A DNA stretch of 64,000 bases, taken from Cryptomeria japonica (lineage: Eukaryota; Streptophyta; Pinopsida; Cupressales; Cupressaceae). Positions within the stretch are counted from its first letter, which is position 1, and every line of letters starts with the position of its first letter. The stretch is from positions 231,829,303 to 231,893,302 of the forward strand of contig NC_081415.1 of NCBI RefSeq assembly GCF_030272615.1. Direction: 5' to 3'. The translations under genes and the position numbers were made by a program. Under the pieces are notes generated by a model. That model worked only from the letters and a program-made list of their open reading frames with translations. It had not been told where the DNA came from and made no database searches. This document shows positions 9,702 through 20,352 of the stretch, piece after piece.

Positions 9702-11362
9702 GTGTTCTACTTTTTATATGTCGTTATATATAAAGCCGTACGGGAATTAATGCCCAATACATTGAATAAAGACAAAAATAAGCAAGAGTATATAGATGAA
9801 CGTGCAGTAGCCCGACGTGCCTTGATCCTTGAACAACAAGCGGAAAGGCGATGGAGGTGTAAGCGAAGGGAGGAGGAACGCTTCGAAGGGGACGGTGAGG
9901 CCGACGGCCACCTGCGGAGTCGGGAGGAGTTACTTGCGGAAACCCGCCGCAGGATAGAGTGTACTAAAACTTAGTTGAGGGACTTGAGGGACTTGTCACG
10001 CACACCACAGGCTAGGGAAACTCCACAGAGTGGGGAGGAGGCAAGGGAGGGAGAAGACACCGGGGCTGCCAGGAGTGTCGGAGGGACACCGGGGCACGAC
10101 GGTCAAGCACCTCTTACAAGATCTAACCCATCCGGAGTAGGACAACAGCCACTAGTAGTAAAAAGACAAGGCATGGTGCAAAAACAAAAACTTCCAAAGT
10201 TCCATGGGGACGGGAAAGAAGACCCTGTCCGCCACTGTCGCACTTGTGAAACAATTTGGGGAGCAAATGGTGTTACCGATCAGGACGAGTGGGTAACACA
10301 GTTTCCCGCAACCCTAAGGGGCGTGGCCATCGACTGGTTCTCCAATACGGGGAAGGCTAAAATTAGCACATGGCCTGACTTGAAGAAGGAATTTCAAGCC
10401 GAGTTTTGTCTCCTAAGAGACGATAATGAGATCGTAGCCGAAATTTACAGCACGAAACAGAGGAAGAACGAGATGGTTCGAACCTACAGTCGGCGGCTCA
10501 AAGAGCTGCTAGGAAAAATGGAGAACCAGCCCGCAGATGGACTGAAAAAACGGTGGTTCGTGGAAGGTCTGAAGACGTCTCTTAGACGGAAAATGAAGAT
10601 TGTACCTCCCTCTTCATATATCGACGCCTATAATAGGGCAATGGATTTAGAAAGAGAGCAGAAGATGTCCAAGAAAAAGAAAAAGAAATCCTCATCAGAC
10701 GACGATTCCTCTTTTGACAAAAGCAGTAGCAATGATGACGAGTCTAATCGGAAGGTACGGGCTCTCCAAGAAAGATATGGAGCGAATGATGAGAGATGAA
10801 GGCGACCAAAGGAAGTACAAGCAAAGCCGACGAAGGGGATTTATGGTGCACGGACTGCCGCAACGACGGACACACCAAGGGGTCTTGTCCGAAGAAAGCA
10901 TTTTGTGATATTTGTCAGATTGCCGGACACCTTACCAAGGAGTGTCCGTACAATATGAGGACCCGTAACCAACAGGTTCTCTTTACGGAACCATCTGCGC
11001 CAGCCGGCACGTCCCAGCCTGCGATCAACAACGCGTCGTTTGGCAGCTATCGGAACAACAGGCGAGGAGGAAGAGGCAATAATAATAATACTAATAATAG
11101 AAGCCGAATCCAATACGACGCTAAAGGGCGGCCAATGATACAATGTTGGGCTTGCAACCAATGGGGGCATTTTGCTAGGGACTGTACGGCGGAGGAAGTG
11201 CCACAAAAACTTTGCAAGTGGTGCGGTCTAGGGGACCATGACGATGGCAACTGTCCGAAATCTGGAGTTAATTTGTTGAATGTAGAAACGGACGATGTGC
11301 TCGCCATAACAAGATCCAAGACGAAAGCGGCCACTTACCCAGATCCTCGTATGGAAAAATGA
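9702..11362 (+). pseudogene. element A gag (nucleocapsid, four zinc knuckles)
   Basis: The frame from 9702 is charged and is cut by TAG at 9972. It then continues in the same frame through the retrotransposon gag capsid domain (about 10170-10660; motif AIDWFSNTGKAKISTWPDLK) to a Lys/Ser/Asp-rich linker. A frameshift near 10780-10800 moves to the frame of 10796-11362. That frame holds four CCHC-like knuckles: CTDCRNDGHTKGSC, CDICQIAGHLTKEC, CWACNQWGHFARDC and a variant CKWCGLGDHDDGNC. Gag would package element RNA. Four knuckles is more than the usual one or two. A TGA at 11360 separates this from the protease region in the same frame, consistent with an ancestral gag-pol fusion. Confidence 0.9.
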
Positions 11363-12022
11363 AAGGCACTGGAGGCAGGAGCGGAACTAGAGAAGGAGAT
11401 GTCGACGAACAAGGACGCACACGGGCTTGCAGTTACTTCTCGCTCTGAAGCAGAAACAAATATTATAAACCAATTGCTACAGGTCGAGATACCCGTCAAA
11501 ATGAAGGATCTCCTGAAAAGTATGCCACACTTGCGGACGACACTTCTGCAATCCGTACTGATAACCCCAGTCGGCCGACCAACACATGGAAGGGACAACC
11601 TTGGCGAGACGGCGGCAGACCCATTAGCCCTGACGATCAACAATGGTAGACACCCAGCAGTGGTGGAAATGGGTATACTGGGCACCATCTTGACCGACAC
11701 CATTGTCGGCGGTGGGTCGGGAGTAAATGTCTTGCCAAAGGAAACATGGAAAAAATTGGGCAAACCTACTGTCTGGCCGTCCACATTTAATTTATTGGGA
11801 GCAAACCAACACGGCACCAAGCCGCTTGGCAGACTCATGGCGCAGCCAGTAACGATCGGAACACAGCCGTTCGTCTTGAACTTTGTGGTCATCCCATTGA
11901 AGAAGAAGGAATATGATGCCATCCTTGGCAGAGGCTGGCTGGCTGGTGGCGGCAAAAGCAAACCACAATTGGAAAAAGAACACCTTGTCCATGGAAAAGG
12001 CCGACAAAAGATATATCATTGA
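11363..12022 (+). pseudogene. element A aspartic protease, active site lost
   Basis: This follows gag in the same frame. The protease core is recognisable from NVLPKETWKKLGKP, LLGANQHGTKPLG and YDAILGRGWL. Where retropepsins carry Asp in the D-[ST/G]-G active-site motif, this copy reads TIVGGGSGVN, with GGC (Gly) at 11708-11710. A triple CTGG at 11935-11946 looks like a 4-bp slippage duplication. It throws the frame just after GRGWL, and the true continuation is in the frame used from 11913. Confidence 0.88.
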
Positions 12023-13739
12023 CCTCAAAACCCAACTGGTCAGTGAAGAGTTGGCATCAGAGTCAGAGTCCGACGGGGATGACAGTACGGACGAAGGGAA
12101 GGATGGCAGGGAACCAGATGACGAAGGCATCTTAGGAATTCAAGCTTGTTCTGAGGACGAGATGGATTCTTTGAGAGGGCTCTTCCATTGGCAAATGGAA
12201 GACTATGAATTATTGTACGGGTGCAATATGCTGGAGATCGAAGAAGAACCTGACGAGAACGAGTTCCCGCCAGAGTACGGACAATACAAGGAAGGGGATG
12301 CCCCTGTGGATGACGCACCAATGCACCAGTTCGACAAGAGTAAGCCCATAAGGTACGAGGAATCCGCACTTAAAATTACAAATCTTGGAGAAACTTCAGA
12401 ACAGAAAAATATTTTGGTCGGCGACGACTGGAATCCGGTCTTGAAGATGGTGGCGTTCAAAATTTTCACAGAGTACAAGGATGTGTTCGCCTGGATGTAT
12501 AAAGACCTCAAAGGGGTACCACAAGAACTTTGTGTGCACCGGATCCCTCTGGTTCTCGGAGCCGTGCCTGTACGGAAGCGGCCTTACAGGATGAACAAAA
12601 ATTATGCCGCTAGGGTAAATGACGAAATTGACCGCATGCTTGAAGCAGGAATCATCTTCAAGGTCCAGACCAGCGAATGGGTATCACCCATTGTGATATC
12701 CTTGAAAAAGGAGGCCGATTAGATAAGAATCTGTGTAGACTTCAGGTGTTTGAATGCTGTCACAATTAAAGATCCATTTCCCATACCATTCACAGACACC
12801 ATCCTCGAGGAAGTAGCGGGCCATGAAATTTATTCATTTATGGATGGATTCTCCGGATATAATCAAATTTCCATTGCAAAGGAGGACAAATTGAAGACCA
12901 CCTTTGTCGTAGAAGATGGCGTCTATGCATACAACCGGATGCCATTCGGGTTGTGCAACGCACCAGCTACCTTCCAACGGATAATCCTCCATATTTTCGA
13001 CAAAATGTCCGTAGGAAACTTCAAAGCATTCTTGGACGACTGGTCCATTTACAGCATGGAAGAGGCACATCTCGCCGCACTTGGCGAATGCATGGAAAGA
13101 TGCCGACTAGCCCGCCTCGCCCTAAATCCCAAGAAATGCAGATTTATGGTGCCTCAAGGCAAGTTACTAGGGCACATCGTCTGCAAGGCCGGACTGAAGA
13201 TTGACCCTGACAAGGTACGGGTCATTGTGGAGATGGAGGCGCCCGACGATGTCACTGGCATCAAGTCATTTCTTGGACACATTGGGTATTATAGGCGGTT
13301 TATTAAGAACTTTGCCCAAGTATCATACCCACTTGATATGCTGACACGAAGGGGGGAGCCGTACATCTGGGGGACGGCCCAAGAAGAGGCTTTCCAGGAG
13401 TTAAAGTCACGGTTGGTAGGTGCGCCAATCCTGACATATCCAGACTGGGACAAAGAGTTCCATGTACATGTCGACGCATCCAACTTTGCCATAGGGGCCA
13501 TGCTGGCGTAGGTTGGCAGCCACGGGCTGGACCACCCAGTGTATTTTGCAAGCCGACTCTTGTCAAAAGCAGAGAAGACTTACAGCACGACGGAGAGAGA
13601 AGCCCTCGGGATGGTATACTCCGTCCAGAAATTCCGACATTACCTATTGGCGACACCATTCACATTTTATGTGGATCACCAGGCGTTGATGTACCTGGTG
13701 AACAAGCCAATCATCTAGGGGCGGATTAGCCGATGGCGG
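11913..13739 (+). pseudogene. element A reverse transcriptase and RNase H
   Basis: One frame runs through an acidic linker, RT and RNase H, interrupted only by TAG at 12720, 13509 and 13716. The RT domain (about 12540-13300) shows SEWVSPIVISLKK, IRICVDFRCLN, YSFMDGFSGYNQI, MPFGLCNAPATFQR and the catalytic FLDDWSIYS. RNase H (about 13440-13720) shows HVHVDASNFAIGAMLA, a split at TAG 13509, then VYFASRLLSKAEKTYSTTER and DHQALMYLVN. Together these copy element RNA to DNA and remove the RNA template. The RT sequence is typical of the Ogre/Tat/Athila group. Confidence 0.93.
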
Positions 13740-15169
13740 TTGCTGTTACAAGAATTTACATTCAACATCATTGTCAGACCTGGCAAGAGCCATGTCATCG
13801 CCGACCAGCTATCACAGATCAAGTCTGGAGAGCCGGCCGAAGGTGTTAACGAGGATTTTCCGGACGCCCATCTCTTCCACATTGCCGTCCTTCTTGCCTG
13901 GTACACGAGTGTGGGTGAATACCTGTCAACTTCAAAATTTCCTAAGGAAATGTCGTCAGGCGAAAGACGAAAACTCGTACTAAGAAGCAGATCGTTCCAA
14001 CTTATAAATGGCCTTCTCTACAAGATGGGACCTGACCAGATCCTACGACAATGCGTCTTGGAAGAGGAAATCCCAGGAGTCTTGAGAGAAGCACATGAAG
14101 GGGTCACAGGAGGACACATGGGACCGGACATGACGGCAAGGAAAGTCTTACTAGCAGGCTTATGGTGGCCGACAGTGCATAATGACGCCAAAGAATGGGT
14201 GACAAGTTGTGATACATGTCAATGCGCTGGACGACCGTTAAAGAGGGATTTTATGCCACTCAACCCGTCGAATGCTCACGAGCTGTTCGAAAGATGGGGG
14301 TTAGACTTCATTGGTCCGTTGAAACCAAGCTGGGCTCGACGATGTAGATACATTGTCGTGGCGACCAAATACTTGACCAAATGGTCGAAGCGAGGGCCTT
14401 GGCAGACAACTCCGCCGTCAGTACGACGAGATTCATTTATGAACAGATTATCACCCGGTACGGAATACCTGTACAGTTGACAAGTGATAGAGGAGGGCAC
14501 TTCGTAAACCACATTATTCGGCTGTTGACAACCGAATTCAAAATTTTCCATTCTCTATCAAGTCCGTACTATCCTCGGGCAAACGGCCAGGTTGAGGCGA
14601 CCAACAAAATCATGGTGTCAATAATTTATAAGTCCTGCGGGGTTGAGAAGGAAGACTGGGAGTAGCGTCTACCGTCGGTACTTTGGGCGTACCGAACAAC
14701 TTACAAGGTAACCACTGAGCAGACACCATTCCAATTAATGTACAGCCAGGAGGCTGTGGTGCCAGTGGAATTCATGGTGCCAAGTCTTAGAATTGCCATT
14801 GACAACAGGTTAGGCGACATGGAAAGCCTCTGGGAGAGACTATACGCCCTGAATAAGTTGGATGAAAGACGGACAATGGCACAGTGGGCGGCGGAGACAG
14901 CTCAGCAACGACGGAAAGCCTGGCACGACAAACATTTAAGAAGGATGCAGTTCACCCTGGGGCAATTGGTATTGAAGTTTAATGGTCGAAATGAAATTAA
15001 GCCAGGCAAGTTCAGGGTAAAATGGCTAGGTCCCTTTAAGATTTGCGAAGTTGGCGCGAACGTAGCCATCAAGCTGTGGACGATGGACGGGATGGAGGTG
15101 CCTGATGCTGTAAATGGCTCCAAGTTGAAAATCTATCACCAATGGAGGCAAGAGATGAGGTTCGCCTAG
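13740..15169 (+). pseudogene. element A integrase, frameshifted
   Basis: The RNase H frame continues into the integrase. The HHCC zinc-binding motif is seen as AHEGVTGGHMGP followed by CDTC (about 14090-14225). The first catalytic Asp is in WGLDFIGPL. A one-base deletion near 14384 (after TKYLTKW) moves the frame, and from 14381 the core continues with the second Asp (TSDRGGHFVN) and the distal Glu (NGQVEATNK). A TAG at 14663 interrupts LPSVLWAYRTTYK. The C-terminal part carries KPGKFRVKWLGPFKI, a GPY/F-like segment, and ends at TAG 15167. No chromodomain follows. Confidence 0.9.
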
Positions 15170-15805
15170 GTGGACAGGTAACTGCGGTTGTATGGAAATG
15201 ACCGTACGGTAGGTCCGTATGACCCCGTACAGTGCTGTAGGAAAAAAAAACGGAAAATTAAAAAATTAAAAAATATAAAAATGCTGTCGTATGGAAATAA
15301 CAGTACAGTAGGTTCGTATGGCCGTATGGTACGGATTTTAAATTTTTTTTTTAAAAAAAAAAATTAAAAAAAAAAAAAAAATTAAAAAAAATCCATACGG
15401 TCGCACGGAAAAGGCTATACGGACGTACAAAATTGAGGTTTAAAAAAAAAACGAAAAAAAACCCGTACGATCATACGGAAAAGGCCGTACGGAATTGAGT
15501 AAAAAAAGGAAAAAAAAGAAAAAAGGGACGTACAGAAAAAAGTTAAAGTTATTTTTTTGTCATTAAGTGTTTTATATGGCATGAATACTCAGGAAATTGC
15601 CAAGTTAGAAAATTGTCGGGTTATAAAGACGTCCGTACGGACAAATCAGCTACTTGCCAGTTAGAAAATTGTCGGGTGATAGCCGTACAATCAAATCAGC
15701 CGTACCACATTAGCAAGGTAAATCCGTACAAAACAAAAGACAATTAAGACTCGAAACAATTACAAATCGAACCTCAGACAAGGAATTTTTATTTTATTTT
15801 GATTA
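15170..15805 (+). other. element A spacer, A-rich with CCGTACGG-like motifs
   Basis: A non-coding stretch between integrase and the 3' ORF. It holds long A runs (about 15340-15540) mixed with many copies of a CGTA(C/T)GG-type motif, often as self-complementary CCGTACGG or its half. No splice acceptor could be proven, but such a spacer could carry one for a subgenomic 3' ORF transcript. Confidence 0.6.
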
Positions 15806-18194
15806 ATGGCGACTGAACCTAGGGGATTGAAAAAGCTAGACTGGAGGAAGAAATTGCAAGAAAGAGAAGAGCAAACCAAGAAGGAAGCCAGAAAGAAACC
15901 TGCTGTAGCAATGGGCGAACCAAGACAAGGGTAAAGCAATTGCACAATTTGCAGGAAAGGGAAGAGTTACGCAGGTCATCGCAGATACAATTCTATTCGA
16001 GGGTTTGGCTGGAACGGTGTGCAGGCAAAGGTGGGAAAATGCCACGAGCCCGTCAGATATTGAGGTAAAAATTGAATTAGCAAGAGCTAGGGTCCATGAT
16101 GCTATTCAGATGCCCATTTTTAATATTAAGGAATTCGAACCCTGCCTACGACAAATGATTAAAACATATGATCCTGAACTTCGCACATCGTCATTCAATT
16201 TCCAACACACTGACATCATTGTTTCATTTAACTCTGATGATTTTGAGAGAGTATTTGGCATTCCTGACAAGGGTAAAAAGATTGACAAAAAGGTAACAAA
16301 GTTGTCCGAGGAAAGAAGAACCCAGCTATTAAAAGAAATGTGTAGGGACAACTTGACTACAGAAGAATGGAGTCGCATCCTGGATCCGAAGGGAAGAGGT
16401 CTGAAGAAGACATTTTTAAAATCTGGCATCTAGCAATGTTTACTTGACTTAGTACAAAGCAGGCTGACTGGCGCCAGCAGAGCGTCGGACGCGGCAGTAC
16501 CTATAATCGCATTGATGGTAGGACTCAGAAAGGGCACGGTGTATGATTGGGCCAGTCTACTGTCAGACAGAGCCCACGATTGTATGATGCTGAAACATAA
16601 AGTATTTTATATGTCACATCACGCTATCGGATTATTTTTAGATTCCGTGCGGGTACAGGTGCCACCACACCGTAGAGGATGGCAGCCGCAGGATAGCATC
16701 GACTCCCTTAAGCCAGCTATATTTTATTGGTCAGAGCTGGATATTTTGACTACCGCCGAGGGACAGACTAGCAGGAAGAGGAGGAGACCAGTCCACGTAG
16801 TGGTGTCGGCCAGTGACACGGATTCAGGACGACATAGCACTAGTGAGGAGGAAAGTGAGGGGTTAGATGATTCAGAGGAAGATAGCACCTTCAGGCTTTC
16901 ACAGACCGAGCAGCCAGTACCGCTGTAGGAGACCCCCACCACTCAGACAGTATCGTTGGCAAGTGTACCGAGGGGGCATCGTGGAATGCCTGGAGGGGGA
17001 GCTGGCAGAACCGGCCAGGTGGTATTTACTCCAGCATTCCTGACCGTCGGAGGAGAGGGAGGACCATTGGCATCATCTGGAGTCATAGTGGGTACCATCT
17101 CTACCATCCCCATACTTGGGTTTGGTCAGATGCATCCTCAGCCTCCACTTGTCCAGCCATCGCCAGTCACAACCAAGATGACGACACCAATGAGTGAACC
17201 AGTACGCATGCCCGTCATCCTAATGGAACCTAGGACAGAGGAGGCCCAGAGGACGGTCGAGGAGAGGTCGGCGGGGGACGATGTCGATTCATGGTTAGAC
17301 AGATATGCGGCTCTACCTTCATCCCCACGGAGGCAGGCACCACCCACACCTTCCTACCCTTGTATTCCTTCACCTCCAGGGGTTATTGACTTGGACAGTG
17401 GCATTAGAAAGCAGGGCGATAGAAAGACACCGCTGGTGGAGGAGGGGGCGGTATCACCGCAGCAGCAGCATCAGGTTGGACGGATTGGAGAGGGGAGACC
17501 TACTGCCATGGTGCAGTTCTTAGCCAGGATGGAGGAAGAGGTTCAATTACTGGTTGCCTCGACAGTAGAGGAGTCTGTCGGACAACTCACTTTGCGGAGA
17601 CTCCTTGCGTTTGCTACATCTGGAGTAGCAGTGGCATTTCAGCAGTGTTTTGAGCAGCATGGATGGCCGACGCTTGATCTTCTAGAGATGCGAGTAGAGT
17701 GGCAGAGCCAAGAGGTGGCCGGAGGGAGTCAGACACAGTCTGTGGTCAGACGGATTGAGCAGGCTGTACGAGATAGGTATCTCGAGCTTCGAGAGACTCA
17801 GCTCAGGGCGGATAGGGCTCAGAAGGAGTTGGCCACTCGCATCCCTGCATTAGAGACAGAGTTAGAGTAGCAGCGCACCCATGCTAGGAGTACAGATGAG
17901 ATCCTTGCCACCGTGAGAGGAGAATTGAGTGTCGTGAGGGCAGAGTTGGCAGTGCAGTCAAATGAGAGAGCCTCAGCAGAATCAAGAGTTGCTACCCGGG
18001 CAGCCGAGTTGGAGGCGAAGCATCAGGAATTGATGGAGGCAGTGTTTCGAGTGAGGAGTTCCCGGGAGTGGCAGTTGTAGGCTGAGCAGGACCTCCGATA
18101 CCGGACTGACCAGGTGGTACAGCTTCGGGAGTAGTTGGCAGTAGCAGCCCCAGCCCCTCCACCATCAGGGACGCCTCCCTTACCCTCTCAGTAG
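15806..18194 (+). pseudogene. element A 3' ORF in the env position, function unknown
   Basis: ATG at 15806 opens a Lys-rich start. A frameshift near 15918 moves to the frame used from 16005 to 18194, about 790 codons in all, broken only by TAG (16431, 16926, 17868, 18078, 18132). N-terminal part: a globular-looking region with ELARARVHDAIQMPIF, DDFERVFGIPDKGK and KHKVFYMSHHAIGLF. Middle: an acidic Ser/Glu tract (about 16810-16900) and a Pro-rich stretch. C-terminus: a long Glu/Arg/Ala/Leu helix with coiled-coil character (about 17700-18130). I see no signal peptide or membrane segment, so an envelope role is not supported. Athila- and Ogre-type elements are known to carry extra ORFs here. Which family this belongs to cannot be settled by eye. 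Confidence 0.7.
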
Positions 18195-18295
18195 TCTGTG
18201 TGTAGTTGTTATTTTGTGGGGTTTGTAGTTGTTATCTGTTGTAGGCATATCATTCCCATTTTGTTGTCTGTCGTCCGGAGACGACATTTCTTTTT

Positions 18296-18306
18296 GGGGG
18301 GGATGA
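18296..18306 (+). other. polypurine tract of element A
   Basis: GGGGGGGATGA directly abuts the 3' LTR, preceded by TTTCTTTTT. This is the expected plus-strand primer position. Confidence 0.8.
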
Positions 18307-18585
18307 TGTTGTCGGGTAATTAAGCAATAAGACATTTAATGTAATTAGAGTTAATGACGACAGTTAACCCGTCGGTTGTCGACAGTTGACACTAGGTAAT
18401 TGACCGGTCACCTTTATATATTAGCGAGTCCTTGGTCATGGGGACGGAGTTAGTATGGTCATTGTCATTGTACTGACATTATTATGAATCAATGAAGATC
18501 TGAGTTTCTTTATATTTTGTCATGATGTATTCTGTCATGTCTATTATTTCTGCAATGCATTGAATTACACTTTATTGGCAAAACA
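18307..18585 (+). repeat. 3' LTR of element A
   Basis: 279 bp, the same length as the 5' LTR. It is followed by TSD AAGGT at 18586-18590. Confidence 0.97.
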
Positions 18586-18590
18586 AAGGT

Positions 18591-19059
18591 TTCCTCAAGA
18601 ATCCTCATCAAAGTTCAGTTTCTAGAAATTCTCCAAGGTGGCTTGCCATTTCTCCAGTCTGTTACCTTTCTTTTTTCGCTAGTAACCTGTTAATGCGGGT
18701 GAAATCACAACATTAGTGCCAACACTATAAAATGGATGTTGAAATGGTTGTCAAAAAATTGTTTTAGTTCTTTATCATCCTTATCAGGAGTCCTTATTGA
18801 GCTCCAATGATTTTGATTTGCAATGCTGAACCTTTTCGTTTCGCATCAATTTCAGGAACAAACAAGATTATGATCAAGAATGGAATCTTGATTCCTTTCA
18901 TTTACAAGATGTTTGATGATTTTGTGTGCTATAAATATTTGATGATTTTGTATGCTATTAATTTTCTGCATAATTGATCTGAATTAACCCAGAAGATAAC
19001 TGATGTACAACTTTTAGGATTCATGTTGGCCATTCATGTTGAAGGTGATGACATTTTGT
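18591..19059. other. unassigned intronic DNA
   Basis: No gene or terminal repeats seen. Some of it may be a decayed continuation of the Gypsy fragment that follows. Confidence 0.4.
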
Positions 19060-19270
19060 TTGAACAATTCACCAACAGCATTTTGGGCAACAGTTCATCA
19101 AACAGTTCTAATGGAAATTTCTACTTGTTTTCTTTGATGACATACTGGTTTATATTTTACAATAAAACCTAGAAAGAACACTTGACTTAGTGGAGCAGGT
19201 CTTGTGTGTTCTAGAAGAAAGAAAATTACTATACGGATTATGTTAGTTTAGATGAAAATTACTATATGGA
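19060..19270 (+). pseudogene. Gypsy reverse transcriptase scrap
   Basis: Across shifted frames, a decayed RT palm can be read. One frame gives KFLLVFFDDILVY, the catalytic motif of Gypsy RT, at about 19117-19155. It is followed by an element-like LDLVEQVLCVLEERKLLYG. Stops and frameshifts are frequent and no LTRs were found. A 33-bp tandem duplication (units at 19221 and 19254) lies at its 3' end. Confidence 0.65.
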
Positions 19271-19286
19271 TTATGTTAGTTTAGGT
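19221..19286 (+). repeat. 33-bp tandem duplication
   Basis: Two adjacent units starting GAAAATTACTATA at 19221 and 19254, differing at two or three positions. Confidence 0.85.
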
Positions 19287-19449
19287 GTCAATGTGGATTC
19301 GTAAAAATCAAGGCAATTAGTAAATGGTTTGTCACCAAAAAGATGATTTGAAATTAAGAAGATTCTGAGGATTGATGGAATATCATTGATAATTTATGAC
19401 AATCACATCCATATTGCTGTTTGTTCTATGTGCTCAAAAGATTCTATTT

Positions 19450-19645
19450 TGAAATGATAATTAAATGTTGTAATTTACAAAGGAGACGAAGGCTCTTTAT
19501 ATAGAGATTACAAGAGGATATTTCCATAATAGAAATGATCGTGAATAGAAACACAAATGGAAACATACTAAAAAGAAAATAATTACGAAAGGGAATGCTC
19601 CTAACTGAATGACCATTATAGAAACATTATAAAACTACTTTAATA
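19450..19645 (-). repeat. 3' LTR of element H
   Basis: On the minus strand it starts TATTAAAGTAG after the polypurine tract and ends CATTTCA at 19450. Confidence 0.9.
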
Positions 19646-20352
19646 CTCTCCCTTAATGGTCATTCTACTAACTACCCTACTGAAAACTTGACATAAACTA
19701 CAGGTCATTTGGCCATGAATGGATACAAGGCTGCCCCCTTCTCCTCAGAATGCTTTGTGACATGAGCCTGTTGTTGAGACTTTCCCTGGTTCTATAGAAC
19801 TTCTGGATATGACCAAGTTTACCATAATCCTTCTACCACAATCCTTCCAACATGATGTTGGGTAACAAAGCTATCCCTCCCTTTATCCAGAGACATCTAG
19901 ATGAGCTTCTCAAAACTCAAGCAAAAAAACCCATCATGATTTTTTTTGGAAAGAAATTAAAAAACCCCAAAAACAACAACACTCTTCTTAATTTAGTGGA
20001 AAAGTTCAGAAAAACCTAAAATAGAGAAAGGAGCCACGATCTTTGTGTGAATTGTGCAAAAAATGAACAAAGAAACCACGATTTTTGAAGAGAAAATTGT
20101 GTAAAACTTTCGATGATTTTTTGTGGAGAAAAATCAGAAAATCCATCCATGATTTTTGAGGAGAAAATTGTACCAAACCCCTTCTTTGTTCAAAAATTTT
20201 ACTCGCGGCCATCACGAGTAGTAAACATAAATAAAAACTCCCTCATGTTTTTGGAAAAAATAAAGCAAAACCCTTCCATGATCTATTATGGAAAAAAATC
20301 AGAAATGCTACGAATTTTTTAGTGCTGAAAAAGAACCTAAGCCCTGATACCA

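Larger units (their letters stand above)
8901..18585 (+). mobile_element. element A: complete Gypsy retrotransposon, Ogre/Tat/Athila type
   Basis: A 9685-bp element bounded by 279-bp LTRs and a perfect 5-bp TSD (AAGGT at 8896-8900 and 18586-18590). Internal order is primer-binding site (tRNA-Asp type), leader ORF, gag with four zinc knuckles, protease, RT, RNase H, integrase, a spacer of about 640 bp, a long 3' ORF and a polypurine tract. The RT motifs (MDGFSGYNQI, MPFGLCNAPATFQR, FLDDWSIYS), the tRNA-Asp primer site and the 3' ORF place it in the non-chromovirus Ogre/Tat/Athila group. I saw no chromodomain after the integrase. All frames are broken by stops and frameshifts, so this copy is inactive. 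Confidence 0.95.

Noticed and set aside
9702-18194. UAG recoding (stop-codon reassignment or systematic readthrough) as the explanation for TAG-only stops
   Set aside because: The host exons follow normal plant coding, the element also has frameshifts and a lost protease Asp, and CHG deamination explains the bias more simply. Kept only as an alternative.
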